Below, in pieces: positions 1-7,903 of a DNA stretch of 37,100 bases. The first letter of the stretch is position 1, and the number at the start of each line of letters is the position of its first letter. Made by a program: the position numbers and the translations under genes. The DNA comes from DATEEW01 sp035273665 (GTDB taxonomy: Bacteria; Pseudomonadota; Gammaproteobacteria; Burkholderiales; SG8-39), in contig DATEOW010000156.1 in NCBI GenBank assembly GCA_035273665.1, forward strand, positions 1 through 37,100, read 5' to 3'. The notes under the pieces are model-generated. The model was not told where the DNA came from, did not search any database, and saw only the letters and a program-made list of their open reading frames with translations.

Positions 1-1652
1 ATTCCGCCCATCCCGCCCATTCCACCCATGCCGCCCATGCCGCCGCCCATACCGCCGCCGGCATTGGCTTTGTCATCCACCAGCTCGGTGATCGCCACAT
101 CGGTCGTCAACAGCAAGGAGGCTACGGACGCCGCGTTCTGCAACGCGGTACGCGTCACTTTGGTCGGATCCAACACGCCCATCTGCACCAGATCGCCGTA
201 CTCTTCGGTCGCTGCGTTAAAGCCGAAGTTGCCTTTGCCTTCAACGACACGATTGACGACGACTGAAGGCTCCGCACCTGCGTTCGAAACGATGATACGC
301 AGCGGCTCTTCCAGCGAACGCGCAACGATTTTGATACCGGCATCCTGATCGGCGTTGTCGCCTTTCAAGCCGGTCAATGCAGCACGAGCCCGCAAGAGCG
401 CAACGCCACCGCCGGGAACAATGCCTTCTTCAACCGCTGCACGGGTTGCGTGCAATGCGTCTTCAACGCGGGCTTTCTTTTCTTTCATTTCGACTTCGGT
501 TGCGGCACCGACTTTGATCACTGCGACACCGCCGGCCAACTTGGCCACGCGCTCTTGCAGTTTTTCGCGGTCGTAGTCGCTGGTCGCTTCTTCGATCTGC
601 GCGCGGATCTGTTTGACACGCGCTTCGATGTTTTTCGCATCACCGGCACCGTCGATCAATGTGGTTTCTTCTTTACCCACTTCAATACGCTTGGCTTGAC
701 CCAGATCGGCCAAGGAGGCTTTTTCCAAAGTCAGACCGACTTCTTCGGCGATCACCGTACCGCCGGTCAAGATCGCGATATCTTCCAGCATGGCTTTGCG
801 ACGGTCGCCGAAACCAGGCGCTTTCACTGCGCAAGTTTTCAGAATGCCGCGAATATTGTTCACCACTAGCGTCGCGAGCGCTTCGCCTTCAACTTCTTCG
901 GCGACGATCAGCAGCGGACGGCCGGCTTTAGCGACTTGTTCGAGGATCGGCAGTAGGTCGCGAATGTTGGAAATTTTCTTGTCGTGCAACAGCACGAAAG
1001 GATTGTCCAGCACAGCGATTTGACGCTCGGGGGTGTTGATGAAGTAAGGCGACAGATAGCCGCGATCGAATTGCATGCCTTCGACGACTTCGAGCTCATC
1101 GGCCAAAGACTTGCCGTCTTCAACAGTGATCACACCTTCTTTGCCCACTTTATCCATTGCTTCAGCGATACGATCGCCGATTGAGGAATCGGAGTTGGCG
1201 GAGATGGAACCGACTTGCGCAATTTCTTTGGAAGTCGTGCAAGGCTTGGAGATTTTTTTCAGCTCTTCGACGGTTGCAGCAACGGCTTTGTCGATACCGC
1301 GCTTCAGATCCATCGGGTTCATGCCGGCGGCAACATACTTCATGCCTTCGCGGACAATGGCTTGAGCCAAAACGGTGGCGGTAGTGGTGCCGTCGCCGGC
1401 GATGTCGGAGGTCTTGGAAGCGACTTCCTTGACCATCTGCGCGCCCATATTTTCCAGCTTGTCTTTCAGTTCGATCTCTTTGGCAACCGACACACCGTCT
1501 TTAGTGATGGTGGGAGCGCCGAAAGAACGCTCGAGGACAACATTGCGGCCTTTAGGACCGAGGGTCGCTTTCACAGCGTTGGCGAGAATGTTCACGCCGT
1601 TCAGCATTTTGTGGCGCGCTTCTTCATTGAAGCGTACGTCTTTAGCAGCCAT
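1..1652 (-). CDS. groEL: 60 kDa chaperonin GroEL (3' end cut by window edge)
   Basis: Large subunit of the cytoplasmic chaperonin; the double heptameric ring encloses unfolded proteins and folds them with ATP and GroES. The minus-strand reading frame is open from the ATG at 1652 (MAAKDVR start) to the window edge, giving about 550 visible codons without a stop. The nucleotide-binding motif GDGTTTAT begins at residue 86, as in the family. The visible end is the Gly-Met tail (GGGM, GGGM, then GGM repeats) that lines the ring floor, so only a few codons and the stop are missing. A good ribosome site (AAGGAG) precedes the ATG. It lies 31 bases after groES and shares its heat-shock promoter and CIRCE site. 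Confidence 0.97.
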   Translation of the reverse strand, partial: MAAKDVRFNEEARHKMLNGVNILANAVKATLGPKGRNVVLERSFGAPTITKDGVSVAKEIELKDKLENMGAQMVKEVASKTSDIAGDGTTTATVLAQAIVREGMKYVAAGMNPMDLKRGIDKAVAATVEELKKISKPCTTSKEIAQVGSISANSDSSIGDRIAEAMDKVGKEGVITVEDGKSLADELEVVEGMQFDRGYLSPYFINTPERQIAVLDNPFVLLHDKKISNIRDLLPILEQVAKAGRPLLIVAEEVEGEALATLVVNNIRGILKTCAVKAPGFGDRRKAMLEDIAILTGGTVIAEEVGLTLEKASLADLGQAKRIEVGKEETTLIDGAGDAKNIEARVKQIRAQIEEATSDYDREKLQERVAKLAGGVAVIKVGAATEVEMKEKKARVEDALHATRAAVEEGIVPGGGVALLRARAALTGLKGDNADQDAGIKIVARSLEEPLRIIVSNAGAEPSVVVNRVVEGKGNFGFNAATEEYGDLVQMGVLDPTKVTRTALQNAASVASLLLTTDVAITELVDDKANAGGGMGGGMGGMGGMGGMGG

Positions 1653-1683
1653 ATCTAAAACTCCTTGTTATTGGACGGGGGCC

Positions 1684-1971
1684 TTAGGCCACGACGCCCA
1701 TGATGTCTTCTTCACGCATGACCAGCAGTTCTTCGCCTTCGACTTTCACGGCTTGCCCGGAATATTTGCCGAACAGAACGCGGTCGCCGACTTTGACGTC
1801 CAGCGGACGGACTTTGCCGTCGTCGCCAACCTTGCCATTGCCGATTGCCAGGATTTCGCCTTGATCGGGTTTCTCGGCAGCGTTATCGGGAATGACGATG
1901 CCACCAGCGGTTTTACGCTCTTCTTCTAGGCGCTTTACGATCACGCGATCGTGTAAGGGACGGATTTTCAT
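1684..1971 (-). CDS. groES: 10 kDa co-chaperonin GroES
   Basis: Heptameric lid of the GroEL folding chamber. The 95-residue length is standard. The N-terminal MKIRPLHDRV is the family signature, the mobile loop that contacts GroEL spans about residues 17-32, and the C-terminal part (GEELLVMREEDI) is typical. The start is set by a clear GGAGG Shine-Dalgarno site 9 bases before the ATG. It is the first gene of the groES-groEL operon, transcribed leftward from the promoter/CIRCE region at 2048-2103. Confidence 0.97.
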   Translation of the reverse strand: MKIRPLHDRVIVKRLEEERKTAGGIVIPDNAAEKPDQGEILAIGNGKVGDDGKVRPLDVKVGDRVLFGKYSGQAVKVEGEELLVMREEDIMGVVA

Positions 1972-2047
1972 GGAAAAATTCCTCCAATTCGTTTTGTAAG
2001 TTAGCGATCGCTCACACGAACGATCAGAGAGAATCTCGAGAGCGGCT

Positions 2048-2074
2048 TTAGCACTCGCCCCGAGGGAGTGCTAA
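2048..2074. promoter_or_regulatory. CIRCE operator (HrcA binding site)
   Basis: A perfect match to the CIRCE consensus: TTAGCACTC, nine-base spacer, GAGTGCTAA. It sits immediately downstream of the -10 box of the groES promoter, where the transcript should start, so bound HrcA repressor would block the promoter. CIRCE is the known operator for HrcA in bacteria. The hrcA gene is not in this window. Confidence 0.95.
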
Positions 2075-2103
2075 TGATAGGGATGCACAGAGCCGATTTC
2101 AAG
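2074..2103 (-). promoter_or_regulatory. groES-groEL promoter, sigma32-like overlapping sigma70-like
   Basis: On the minus strand the sequence reads CTTGAAA, 14 bases, CCCTATCAT, close to the sigma32 heat-shock consensus (CTTGAAA / CCCCAT-T). The same DNA also scores as a sigma70 promoter: TTGAAA (-35, 2097-2102), 17-base spacer, TATCAT (-10, 2074-2079). It abuts the CIRCE operator, so the operon appears to be both activated by sigma32 and repressed by HrcA. Confidence 0.82.
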
Positions 2104-2152
2104 ACCGGGCGTGAAAGGTTTTTCGTTGAAGGGGCTCAAAGGAGGCCCCGGC

Positions 2153-2158
2153 TATAAT
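2153..2158 (+). promoter_or_regulatory. Possible -10 box for msbA
   Basis: A consensus TATAAT lies 27 bases before the msbA start codon, on the opposite side of the divergent intergenic region from the groES promoter. No good -35 box is visible at 17 bases; a TTGAAG lies too far away (21-base spacer). Weak support. Confidence 0.4.
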
Positions 2159-2184
2159 CCCCGCTCCTTCGCACGCCCCGTCCT

Positions 2185-3960
2185 ATGAACCCTCCCGGTC
2201 GCAGTAGCCGCGAACTGTATTTCCGCCTCCTTGCCTATGTGAAACCGCACTGGCGAGTTTTCGCGGGCGCCTTGGCATGTATGGCTTTCGGCGCTTTACT
2301 TGAGCCGGTCTTTCCTTGGGTTGTGAAAGAACTGCTGGATGGCAGTTTCGTTGAACAAACGCCCCGGGCTTGGTGGTTTTATCCCGCGTTTATTGTCGGC
2401 CTCTTTTTTCTCCGTGGGCTGTTCAGCTACGGCTCGGATTACGGTTTCGCCTGGCTATCCAATCAAATCATTCTGGATCTGCGCGACGCCATGTTTCGAC
2501 GCCTCGTTACTCTTCCAACCGCTTTCTTCAACAATCAGGCCTCGGGCGCGCTCGTATCGAAAGCTGCTTATGACGTAACCGGCGTCACTGCTGCAGCAAC
2601 AAGCGTCATTACCACCGCCGTACGCGACACGCTTACGATCGTTGGATTACTTGGTTATATGATCTGGACTAACTGGCGGCTCACCTTGATCATCGTTGTG
2701 CTGTTTCCCGGTATCGCCTTTATCGTTCGACGCTTTTCCCACCGCATTCGCAGCGCCAGCCGGGCAGCGCAAAAGGCAATGGGCAGCATTTCGCATACGC
2801 TGCAGGAAACGATTGAAGCGCAGAAAGTCGTCAAGATTTTCGGCGGACAAGAATACGAACGCGCACGTTTTGGCGACGCAGCCAAATCGCAGCACCGCGC
2901 GAACATGCGGCTCGCCATTGCGTCCGCCGCAGTGACGCCTTTGGTGCAATTGCTTGTCGCCTGCGGCCTGTCGATCATTATCGTGCTCGCATTGCGTGAG
3001 GCGACCGCTGGACGCATGAGCCCCGGTGGCTTCGTTTCCTTTATCGGCGCCATGCTCATGCTGCTACCCCCGATCAAGCGGATCACGCAGATGAACGCCG
3101 CTTTGCAACGCGGGTTGGCTGCTGCGGAAAGTGTGTTCGAACTTGTAGACGAGAAGGGTGAAGACGACAAAGGTAGCGTCAAACTGAGCCGCGCCAAAGG
3201 CAGTATCCGCTTCGAGCATGTCGATTTCGCCTACCCGAAAACCGATCGGAAAGTGCTGCACGATATCGATTTATCTATCGCGTCAGGCGAAACGATCGCA
3301 CTGGTCGGCGCTTCGGGTTCGGGCAAAAGCACAATGGCGCATCTGTTGCCTCGTTTTTACCATCTCGAACGCGGCCGCATCCTTTTGGATGGTCACAATG
3401 TTGAAGACATCAGCCTTTCCAGCCTGCGCCGGCAGATCGCGCTTGTCAGTCAAGATGTCGTGTTGTTCAACGACACCGTCGCGGCGAACATTGCGTACGG
3501 TGTCTTACGCGACGTCGGTCGGGACAAGATTGTTGCCGCGGCGCAAGCGGCACACGCGATGGAGTTCATTGAATCACTCCCGCAAGGTCTCGATACATTG
3601 GTCGGCCAAAACGGCGCCAAGCTCTCCGGCGGCCAACGACAACGTCTGGCGATCGCGCGCGCATTGTTGAAAGACGCGCCAGTACTGATCCTCGACGAAG
3701 CGACTTCTGCACTGGATTCCGAATCGGAACGTCATGTGCAAGCGGCGCTCGATGAACTCATGCGCAACCGCACGACGCTTGTCATCGCGCACCGCCTGTC
3801 GACTATCGAACGCGCCACCCGTATCGTTGTGATGGATCGCGGACGGATTGTGGAAGTAGGTAGCCACGCGGAACTGCTTGCCGCGGGCGGATACTATGCA
3901 ACGCTCTACCGCACACAAATGCTCCTGCCTCAGGAGACAGCCGAGACACCTGCCCTTTGA
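2185..3960 (+). CDS. msbA: Lipid A export ATP-binding/permease protein MsbA
   Basis: Inner-membrane ABC flippase that moves lipid A-core from the cytoplasmic to the periplasmic leaflet, feeding LPS transport. At 591 residues it has the family layout: six transmembrane helices in the first ~310 residues, then one ATPase domain. The ATPase domain holds Walker A GASGSGKST near residue 375, signature LSGGQ near 480, Walker B ending in DE near 505 and a switch histidine in AHRLST. It works as a homodimer. It is divergent from groES and 47 bases ahead of cbpA. lpxK, its frequent partner, is not adjacent. Another lipid/drug half-transporter is possible, but the sequence character favours MsbA. Confidence 0.9.
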   Translation: MNPPGRSSRELYFRLLAYVKPHWRVFAGALACMAFGALLEPVFPWVVKELLDGSFVEQTPRAWWFYPAFIVGLFFLRGLFSYGSDYGFAWLSNQIILDLRDAMFRRLVTLPTAFFNNQASGALVSKAAYDVTGVTAAATSVITTAVRDTLTIVGLLGYMIWTNWRLTLIIVVLFPGIAFIVRRFSHRIRSASRAAQKAMGSISHTLQETIEAQKVVKIFGGQEYERARFGDAAKSQHRANMRLAIASAAVTPLVQLLVACGLSIIIVLALREATAGRMSPGGFVSFIGAMLMLLPPIKRITQMNAALQRGLAAAESVFELVDEKGEDDKGSVKLSRAKGSIRFEHVDFAYPKTDRKVLHDIDLSIASGETIALVGASGSGKSTMAHLLPRFYHLERGRILLDGHNVEDISLSSLRRQIALVSQDVVLFNDTVAANIAYGVLRDVGRDKIVAAAQAAHAMEFIESLPQGLDTLVGQNGAKLSGGQRQRLAIARALLKDAPVLILDEATSALDSESERHVQAALDELMRNRTTLVIAHRLSTIERATRIVVMDRGRIVEVGSHAELLAAGGYYATLYRTQMLLPQETAETPAL

Positions 3961-4007
3961 ACAGCGACCGCTCTTGATCCAGCCGTAGCGAACCTTATAT
4001 TGATGCC

Positions 4008-4940
4008 ATGAAATACAAGGATTACTACGCCATCCTAGGCGTCGAGCGGGGCGCCGACGAAGACGCCATCAAGAAGGCATACCGTAAGCTCGCGCGAAAA
4101 TATCATCCCGACGTATCTAAAGAATCGGGCGCGGAAGAGAAGTTCAAGGAAGTGGCTGAGGCCTATCAAACGCTCTCCGACAAGGAAAAGCGCGCCGCCT
4201 ACGATCAACTTGGCAGCCACCGCAACGGCGAAGATTTCCGGCCCTCGCAGGATTGGGAAACGCGGTTCGGACAATCCGGCATGGACGATTTCGATCTGTC
4301 GGATCTTTTCAGCCACCTGGGCGGGTTCGGGCGGCAAACACGCAGAGGCGGCTTTTCGATGCCTGGTCAAGACTACGAGGTTGAAGCACGCATCTCAATT
4401 GAAGATGCGGCGCAAGGCACGGAACTGGATTTGAACTTCGAGGCGCCAAGCCTGGACGACCGCGGCCGCACGCGCAGAACCCAAAAACAACTCCACATTC
4501 GAGTCCCCAAGGGGGTCGTCGACGGCCAACGACTACGCGTTCCCGGTAAAGGTGGCCCGGGTGTGCAAGGCGGTCCGCCGGGCGATCTCTACCTGAACAT
4601 CGGCTTCATGCCTCATCGCCTCTTTAAGACGACCGGCCATGATCTCTATCTTGAATTACCTTTAGCCCCCTGGGAGGCTGTTCTAGGTGCCGAAATCGAA
4701 GTACCTACCTTGGAGGGCACGCTGAAGGTACGCGTGAAGCCGGGCGCGCGTGCCGGCCAGAAACTGCGCCTTGCCGAGAAAGGATTACCGAAGCCGAAGG
4801 GTGGGGCTGGCGATTTGTACTGCGTCTTGCAGATCGCAATGCCGGAGAAAACGAATGAAGCGGAGAAGGCGCTTTATGAACAACTGCAGCGCGAATCCAA
4901 ATTCGATCCGCGCCAACACTTCAAGGCGGGACGCGCATGA
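4008..4940 (+). CDS. cbpA: DnaJ-class co-chaperone CbpA
   Basis: Type II J-domain protein: stimulates DnaK ATPase and, in the known family, binds curved DNA in the nucleoid. The J domain covers residues 1-70 with HPD at 33-35. A Gly/Phe-containing linker follows (about 85-115), then the two beta-rich C-terminal substrate-binding domains (VRVPGKGGPG-type segment and GDLYLNI repeats). There is no cysteine zinc-finger region, which separates it from DnaJ. The length (310) matches CbpA. The downstream gene is its specific modulator, overlapping by four bases (ATGA), which supports the assignment. Confidence 0.92.
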   Translation: MKYKDYYAILGVERGADEDAIKKAYRKLARKYHPDVSKESGAEEKFKEVAEAYQTLSDKEKRAAYDQLGSHRNGEDFRPSQDWETRFGQSGMDDFDLSDLFSHLGGFGRQTRRGGFSMPGQDYEVEARISIEDAAQGTELDLNFEAPSLDDRGRTRRTQKQLHIRVPKGVVDGQRLRVPGKGGPGVQGGPPGDLYLNIGFMPHRLFKTTGHDLYLELPLAPWEAVLGAEIEVPTLEGTLKVRVKPGARAGQKLRLAEKGLPKPKGGAGDLYCVLQIAMPEKTNEAEKALYEQLQRESKFDPRQHFKAGRA

Positions 4941-5242
4941 GCGATATCCTTGACTTACTTTCCCATGACACGCGATTGCATTTCGAAGAGCTCTTGAATT
5001 TATCGGGCCTGCATCAGGACGAAGTGCACGAGCTGATCGAGCTTGGATTCTTGCAGACACACGAAGAGAACGACGTTCGATTTTTTTCTACGCAAAGCCT
5101 GGTCCAGGCGCGTAGAGCAGCTCGCTTGAGACGCGATTTCGATCTGAACATCTCCGGCATGGTGCTGGCCTTGAGTTATCTCGAACGGATCGATGTACTC
5201 GAACGTCGGATCAAGGAGCTTGAATGCCATCTCCTTGGGTGA
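4937..5242 (+). CDS. cbpM: Chaperone modulator CbpM
   Basis: Small MerR-like protein (101 residues) that in the characterised family binds the CbpA J domain and blocks both its co-chaperone and DNA-binding activities. The N-terminal half looks like a helix-turn-helix segment, with the family pattern around ELGFL and the FFSTQSL turn. The C-terminal half is helical and ends with a charged IKELE segment. Its ATG overlaps the cbpA stop in an ATGA, so the two are probably made in a fixed ratio by translational coupling. Confidence 0.88.
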   Translation: MSDILDLLSHDTRLHFEELLNLSGLHQDEVHELIELGFLQTHEENDVRFFSTQSLVQARRAARLRRDFDLNISGMVLALSYLERIDVLERRIKELECHLLG

Positions 5243-5293
5243 GTGGATAGCACGCTTCGCCCACATCGCAAGGCTGGTGCATACTGTGCGCCC

Positions 5294-6772
5294 ATGCGCA
5301 TAGTCCGACCGTTTCAGTTTTTCGCAGCGCCCTTCGCCTTCGCGCCGATCTTCGCGCTGGTCTTTAGTTTCCTTTTTGTCAGTGCAGCTTCGGCCCGCGA
5401 CTTTCTGCCGATGCCGGTGGCCCAGGCGCTGTCGCGGGCAGGCGTACCCGCCGCTAGTGTTGGCCTAGCCGCACAATATGTGCACGCCAAACGGCCCGTC
5501 GTAAGTTACAACACACAGGCCGCGATGAATCCGGCCTCGGTGATGAAGTTGGTCACCGCCTGCGCAGCGCTCGACATTTTGGGACCCGCTTATGCGTGGA
5601 AGACCGAGGTGTATCTGAATGGTCCTCTACGCGGGGATGTACTCGATGGCGACCTGCTTATCAAAGGTTATGGCGATCCACAGCTGAACATTGAACAGTT
5701 CTGGCTGCTGCTACATGGCTTGCGCGCACGCGGCGTGCGCGAAATCAGAGGCGATCTTGTTCTAGATCGGAGCTGGTTTGCAGCAGAGACGCACGATGCC
5801 GCCAGTTTCGATAACGAGCCTTTGCGTCCCTATAACGTCGGTGCCGACGCGCTGCTGCTCAATTTCAAGAGTGTTCGTTACCGGCTCATTCCGGATCCGC
5901 AAAACAAAAGTGTACAAATCATTCCTGAACCTGCCCTCGCGAAGGTCGAGACGGAAAACCGCGTGGCGCTCGGCGACGGCCCTTGCTACGACTGGCGTAG
6001 CGCGCTGAGCCTCGTCGTCGGCGAAGATGGGGATGGTGCGCAGCTACGATTTAGCGGCGTTTATCCGTTATCTTGTGGAGAACGGAATTGGAATGTCGCC
6101 TTGCTCACTCATCCCAAGTTTGTACTTGCGGCCTTTCGTGCGCTTTGGGTCGAATTGGGCGGCAGCTTCACCGGCAATGTCCGCGACGGCGCAGTGCCTT
6201 ATGGGGCGACACCATTTGCAACTCAATCCTCCGCTTCGCTTGCCGACGCCGTGAGGGATATGAATAAATTCAGCAACAACACGATGGCCCGTCAAATTCT
6301 GTTGACGCTATCCGCCGAAATCTTTCAGCAGCCCGGCCGTTATGACAAGTCGATACAAATCGTCAATGACTGGCTGAGGCAACGGGGCCTTGACATGCCG
6401 GAACTTATTTTGGAAAACGGCTCCGGGCTGTCGCGCGCCGAAAGGATCAGTGTAGGAAGTTTGCAGAAGCTGTTATTGGCCGCTTACAACAGCCGCGTCA
6501 TGCCGGAGTTCATTTCATCTATGCCGCTGTTGGGGCGCGATGGCACAGCGCAGCGCCGACTGAAAAATGATCCGGCCACAGGACAAGCACACGTGAAAAC
6601 CGGGTCGCTGAATGATGTCCGCAGCATTGCGGGTTACCTTCTCGATCGCAATGGGCGTCGTATCGCGTTCAGCTTCATCGTCAACCATCCCAAAGCGGAC
6701 GCAACGCAAGACGCGCAGGACGCGTTCATGCGGTGGCTCTACAACGCAGGCGAGAGCCCTACACTCAACTAG
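5294..6772 (+). CDS. dacB: D-alanyl-D-alanine carboxypeptidase/endopeptidase (PBP4 family, peptidase S13)
   Basis: Periplasmic penicillin-binding protein that trims and cleaves peptidoglycan peptide cross-links. The three active-site motifs of the S13 family are present in order: SVMK (Ser82, Lys85), SNN (Ser327) and KTG (435-437), with the family's large insertion between the first two. The frame is open back to a GTG at 5243, directly after the cbpM stop. I chose the ATG at 5294 because it gives a normal Sec signal peptide (MRIVRPF, hydrophobic core, cleavage near SAASA), though no strong ribosome site precedes it. Length from this start is 492 residues. It ends 7 bases from the convergent transglycosylase gene. 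Confidence 0.9.
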   Translation: MRIVRPFQFFAAPFAFAPIFALVFSFLFVSAASARDFLPMPVAQALSRAGVPAASVGLAAQYVHAKRPVVSYNTQAAMNPASVMKLVTACAALDILGPAYAWKTEVYLNGPLRGDVLDGDLLIKGYGDPQLNIEQFWLLLHGLRARGVREIRGDLVLDRSWFAAETHDAASFDNEPLRPYNVGADALLLNFKSVRYRLIPDPQNKSVQIIPEPALAKVETENRVALGDGPCYDWRSALSLVVGEDGDGAQLRFSGVYPLSCGERNWNVALLTHPKFVLAAFRALWVELGGSFTGNVRDGAVPYGATPFATQSSASLADAVRDMNKFSNNTMARQILLTLSAEIFQQPGRYDKSIQIVNDWLRQRGLDMPELILENGSGLSRAERISVGSLQKLLLAAYNSRVMPEFISSMPLLGRDGTAQRRLKNDPATGQAHVKTGSLNDVRSIAGYLLDRNGRRIAFSFIVNHPKADATQDAQDAFMRWLYNAGESPTLN

Positions 6773-6779
6773 GGATTGA

Positions 6780-7424
6780 CTACTGGACCTTCCACTGTTC
6801 GTAGAAGGCGAGAACGCGCGGCACATAAGCCTGCGTCTCGCGATACGGCGGAATACGTTTACCGTATTTAAGTACCGCACCTTCACCGGCGTTGTAGCCG
6901 GCCAATGCAAGTTTCACATCCCCGCTAAACATCTTGAGTAGATCGGCAAGATACCGCGTACCCGCGCGGATGTTATGCAGCGGTTTGCTCAAATCTTTTG
7001 CGTTTACACCATAACGTTCGCCGGTCGCGGGCATCACCTGCATCAAGCCCACTGCTCCTTTGGGCGATAAAGCACGTGCGTTGTAATTGGATTCGACTTG
7101 AATGACGGCATGTACCAAAGCCGGATCGATGTTGTGCTGCTTGGCGGCGGCGAGAATCTGCTCTTGATAGCGTAGATTCATGAGCGCGGCATTTTCCCTC
7201 GCCAATCCTTCGCGCAACTTCACTTGGATCCTGGTCCTGCTCTCATTGGATTCGCGCATGTACAACTTGTATCGGGGATCGTCAGGCACGTTGGAGAGCT
7301 TGACCGATCCATCCTCTTCGACCAGCGCGTAAATGTCCGCCGACGCGAAGGAACTGAAGCCCAGCGCCATGAGCGCAAAGGCCCAGGTGAACAAGGTGTT
7401 ACGCAAAGATTGGCAGCGGTGCAT
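6780..7424 (-). CDS. Soluble lytic murein transglycosylase-like protein (SLT domain)
   Basis: Exported peptidoglycan lyase. The signal peptide ends at about residue 29 (SFASA). A short DUF4124-like beta segment follows (IYALVEEDGS...), then the SLT/lysozyme-like domain: catalytic Glu111 in the VESNYN motif, the SPKGAVGLMQVMP motif, and AGYNAGEGAV near the C-terminus. At 214 residues it is a small single-domain member, without the superhelix of Slt70. ATG 7424 is preferred over the adjacent TTG at 7427, with GGAG nine bases upstream. It converges with dacB, another cell-wall enzyme. Confidence 0.88.
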   Translation of the reverse strand: MHRCQSLRNTLFTWAFALMALGFSSFASADIYALVEEDGSVKLSNVPDDPRYKLYMRESNESRTRIQVKLREGLARENAALMNLRYQEQILAAAKQHNIDPALVHAVIQVESNYNARALSPKGAVGLMQVMPATGERYGVNAKDLSKPLHNIRAGTRYLADLLKMFSGDVKLALAGYNAGEGAVLKYGKRIPPYRETQAYVPRVLAFYEQWKVQ

Positions 7425-7498
7425 CAACAGGAGCTCCAGGAAAAGACTGGCGCTTAGAGGCAGCCACGATGTCGGAGTTCCCGGATATTAGCAGAAGG

Positions 7499-7515
7499 TC
7501 CTTGTCCTACAAGGA
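7499..7515. repeat. Short perfect inverted repeat
   Basis: TCCTTGT, three bases, ACAAGGA: a perfect 7-bp dyad in the 125-base gap between the transglycosylase gene and the DUF4870-like gene. It has no T-tract in the useful direction, so it does not look like a terminator of the upstream gene. It may be an operator or a leader hairpin of the transglycosylase transcript. Confidence 0.4.
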
Positions 7516-7549
7516 AAATCCGGCGCACCGCCCCTGACACCGTAGCGTG

Positions 7550-7888
7550 CTAGAACCAGCCTGTGCCCAATTCTTTGCCGTCATTGAGCGCCAGCCAGCC
7601 TTTGACCACTCGGTAAATGCACCAAACATATACGATGGGGGCTAAGATAAATCCAATCAAAACGATCATGAGAATCGATGAAATGATCATCGCGATAAAT
7701 CCAACCCAAAAAGTTTTGATCTGCCATGCGAAGTGCGATGCCGCCAAGGTTCCTTCCACTTCGTCGCGCTTCACATAATTAATGATCACGCCGACGATCC
7801 AGGTCAGACCGATGAAAAAGCCGACTGCCTGCAAGATATACACGAGTAGCGCGAGATCGCGCCCCTGATCCTTAACGACTTCGTTCAT
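7550..7888 (-). CDS. Small membrane protein, DUF4870-like
   Basis: 112-residue protein with three to four hydrophobic helices and the pattern of the DUF4870 (Tic20-like) small membrane family: a first helix followed by INYVKR, a polar loop and SHFAWQIKTFW, then two closely spaced long helices. No enzymatic motif is visible and its function is unknown. The start is supported by AGGGGAGAG a few bases upstream of the ATG. It lies 15 bases downstream of the ubiD stop on the same strand and probably belongs to the ubiA-ubiD transcript. Confidence 0.7.
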   Translation of the reverse strand: MNEVVKDQGRDLALLVYILQAVGFFIGLTWIVGVIINYVKRDEVEGTLAASHFAWQIKTFWVGFIAMIISSILMIVLIGFILAPIVYVWCIYRVVKGWLALNDGKELGTGWF

Positions 7889-7903
7889 TTCGCTCTCCCC
7901 TTT

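Noticed and set aside
28..1929. Several plus-strand frames over groEL and groES
   Set aside because: Shadows of groEL/groES, both of which are unmistakable on the minus strand.
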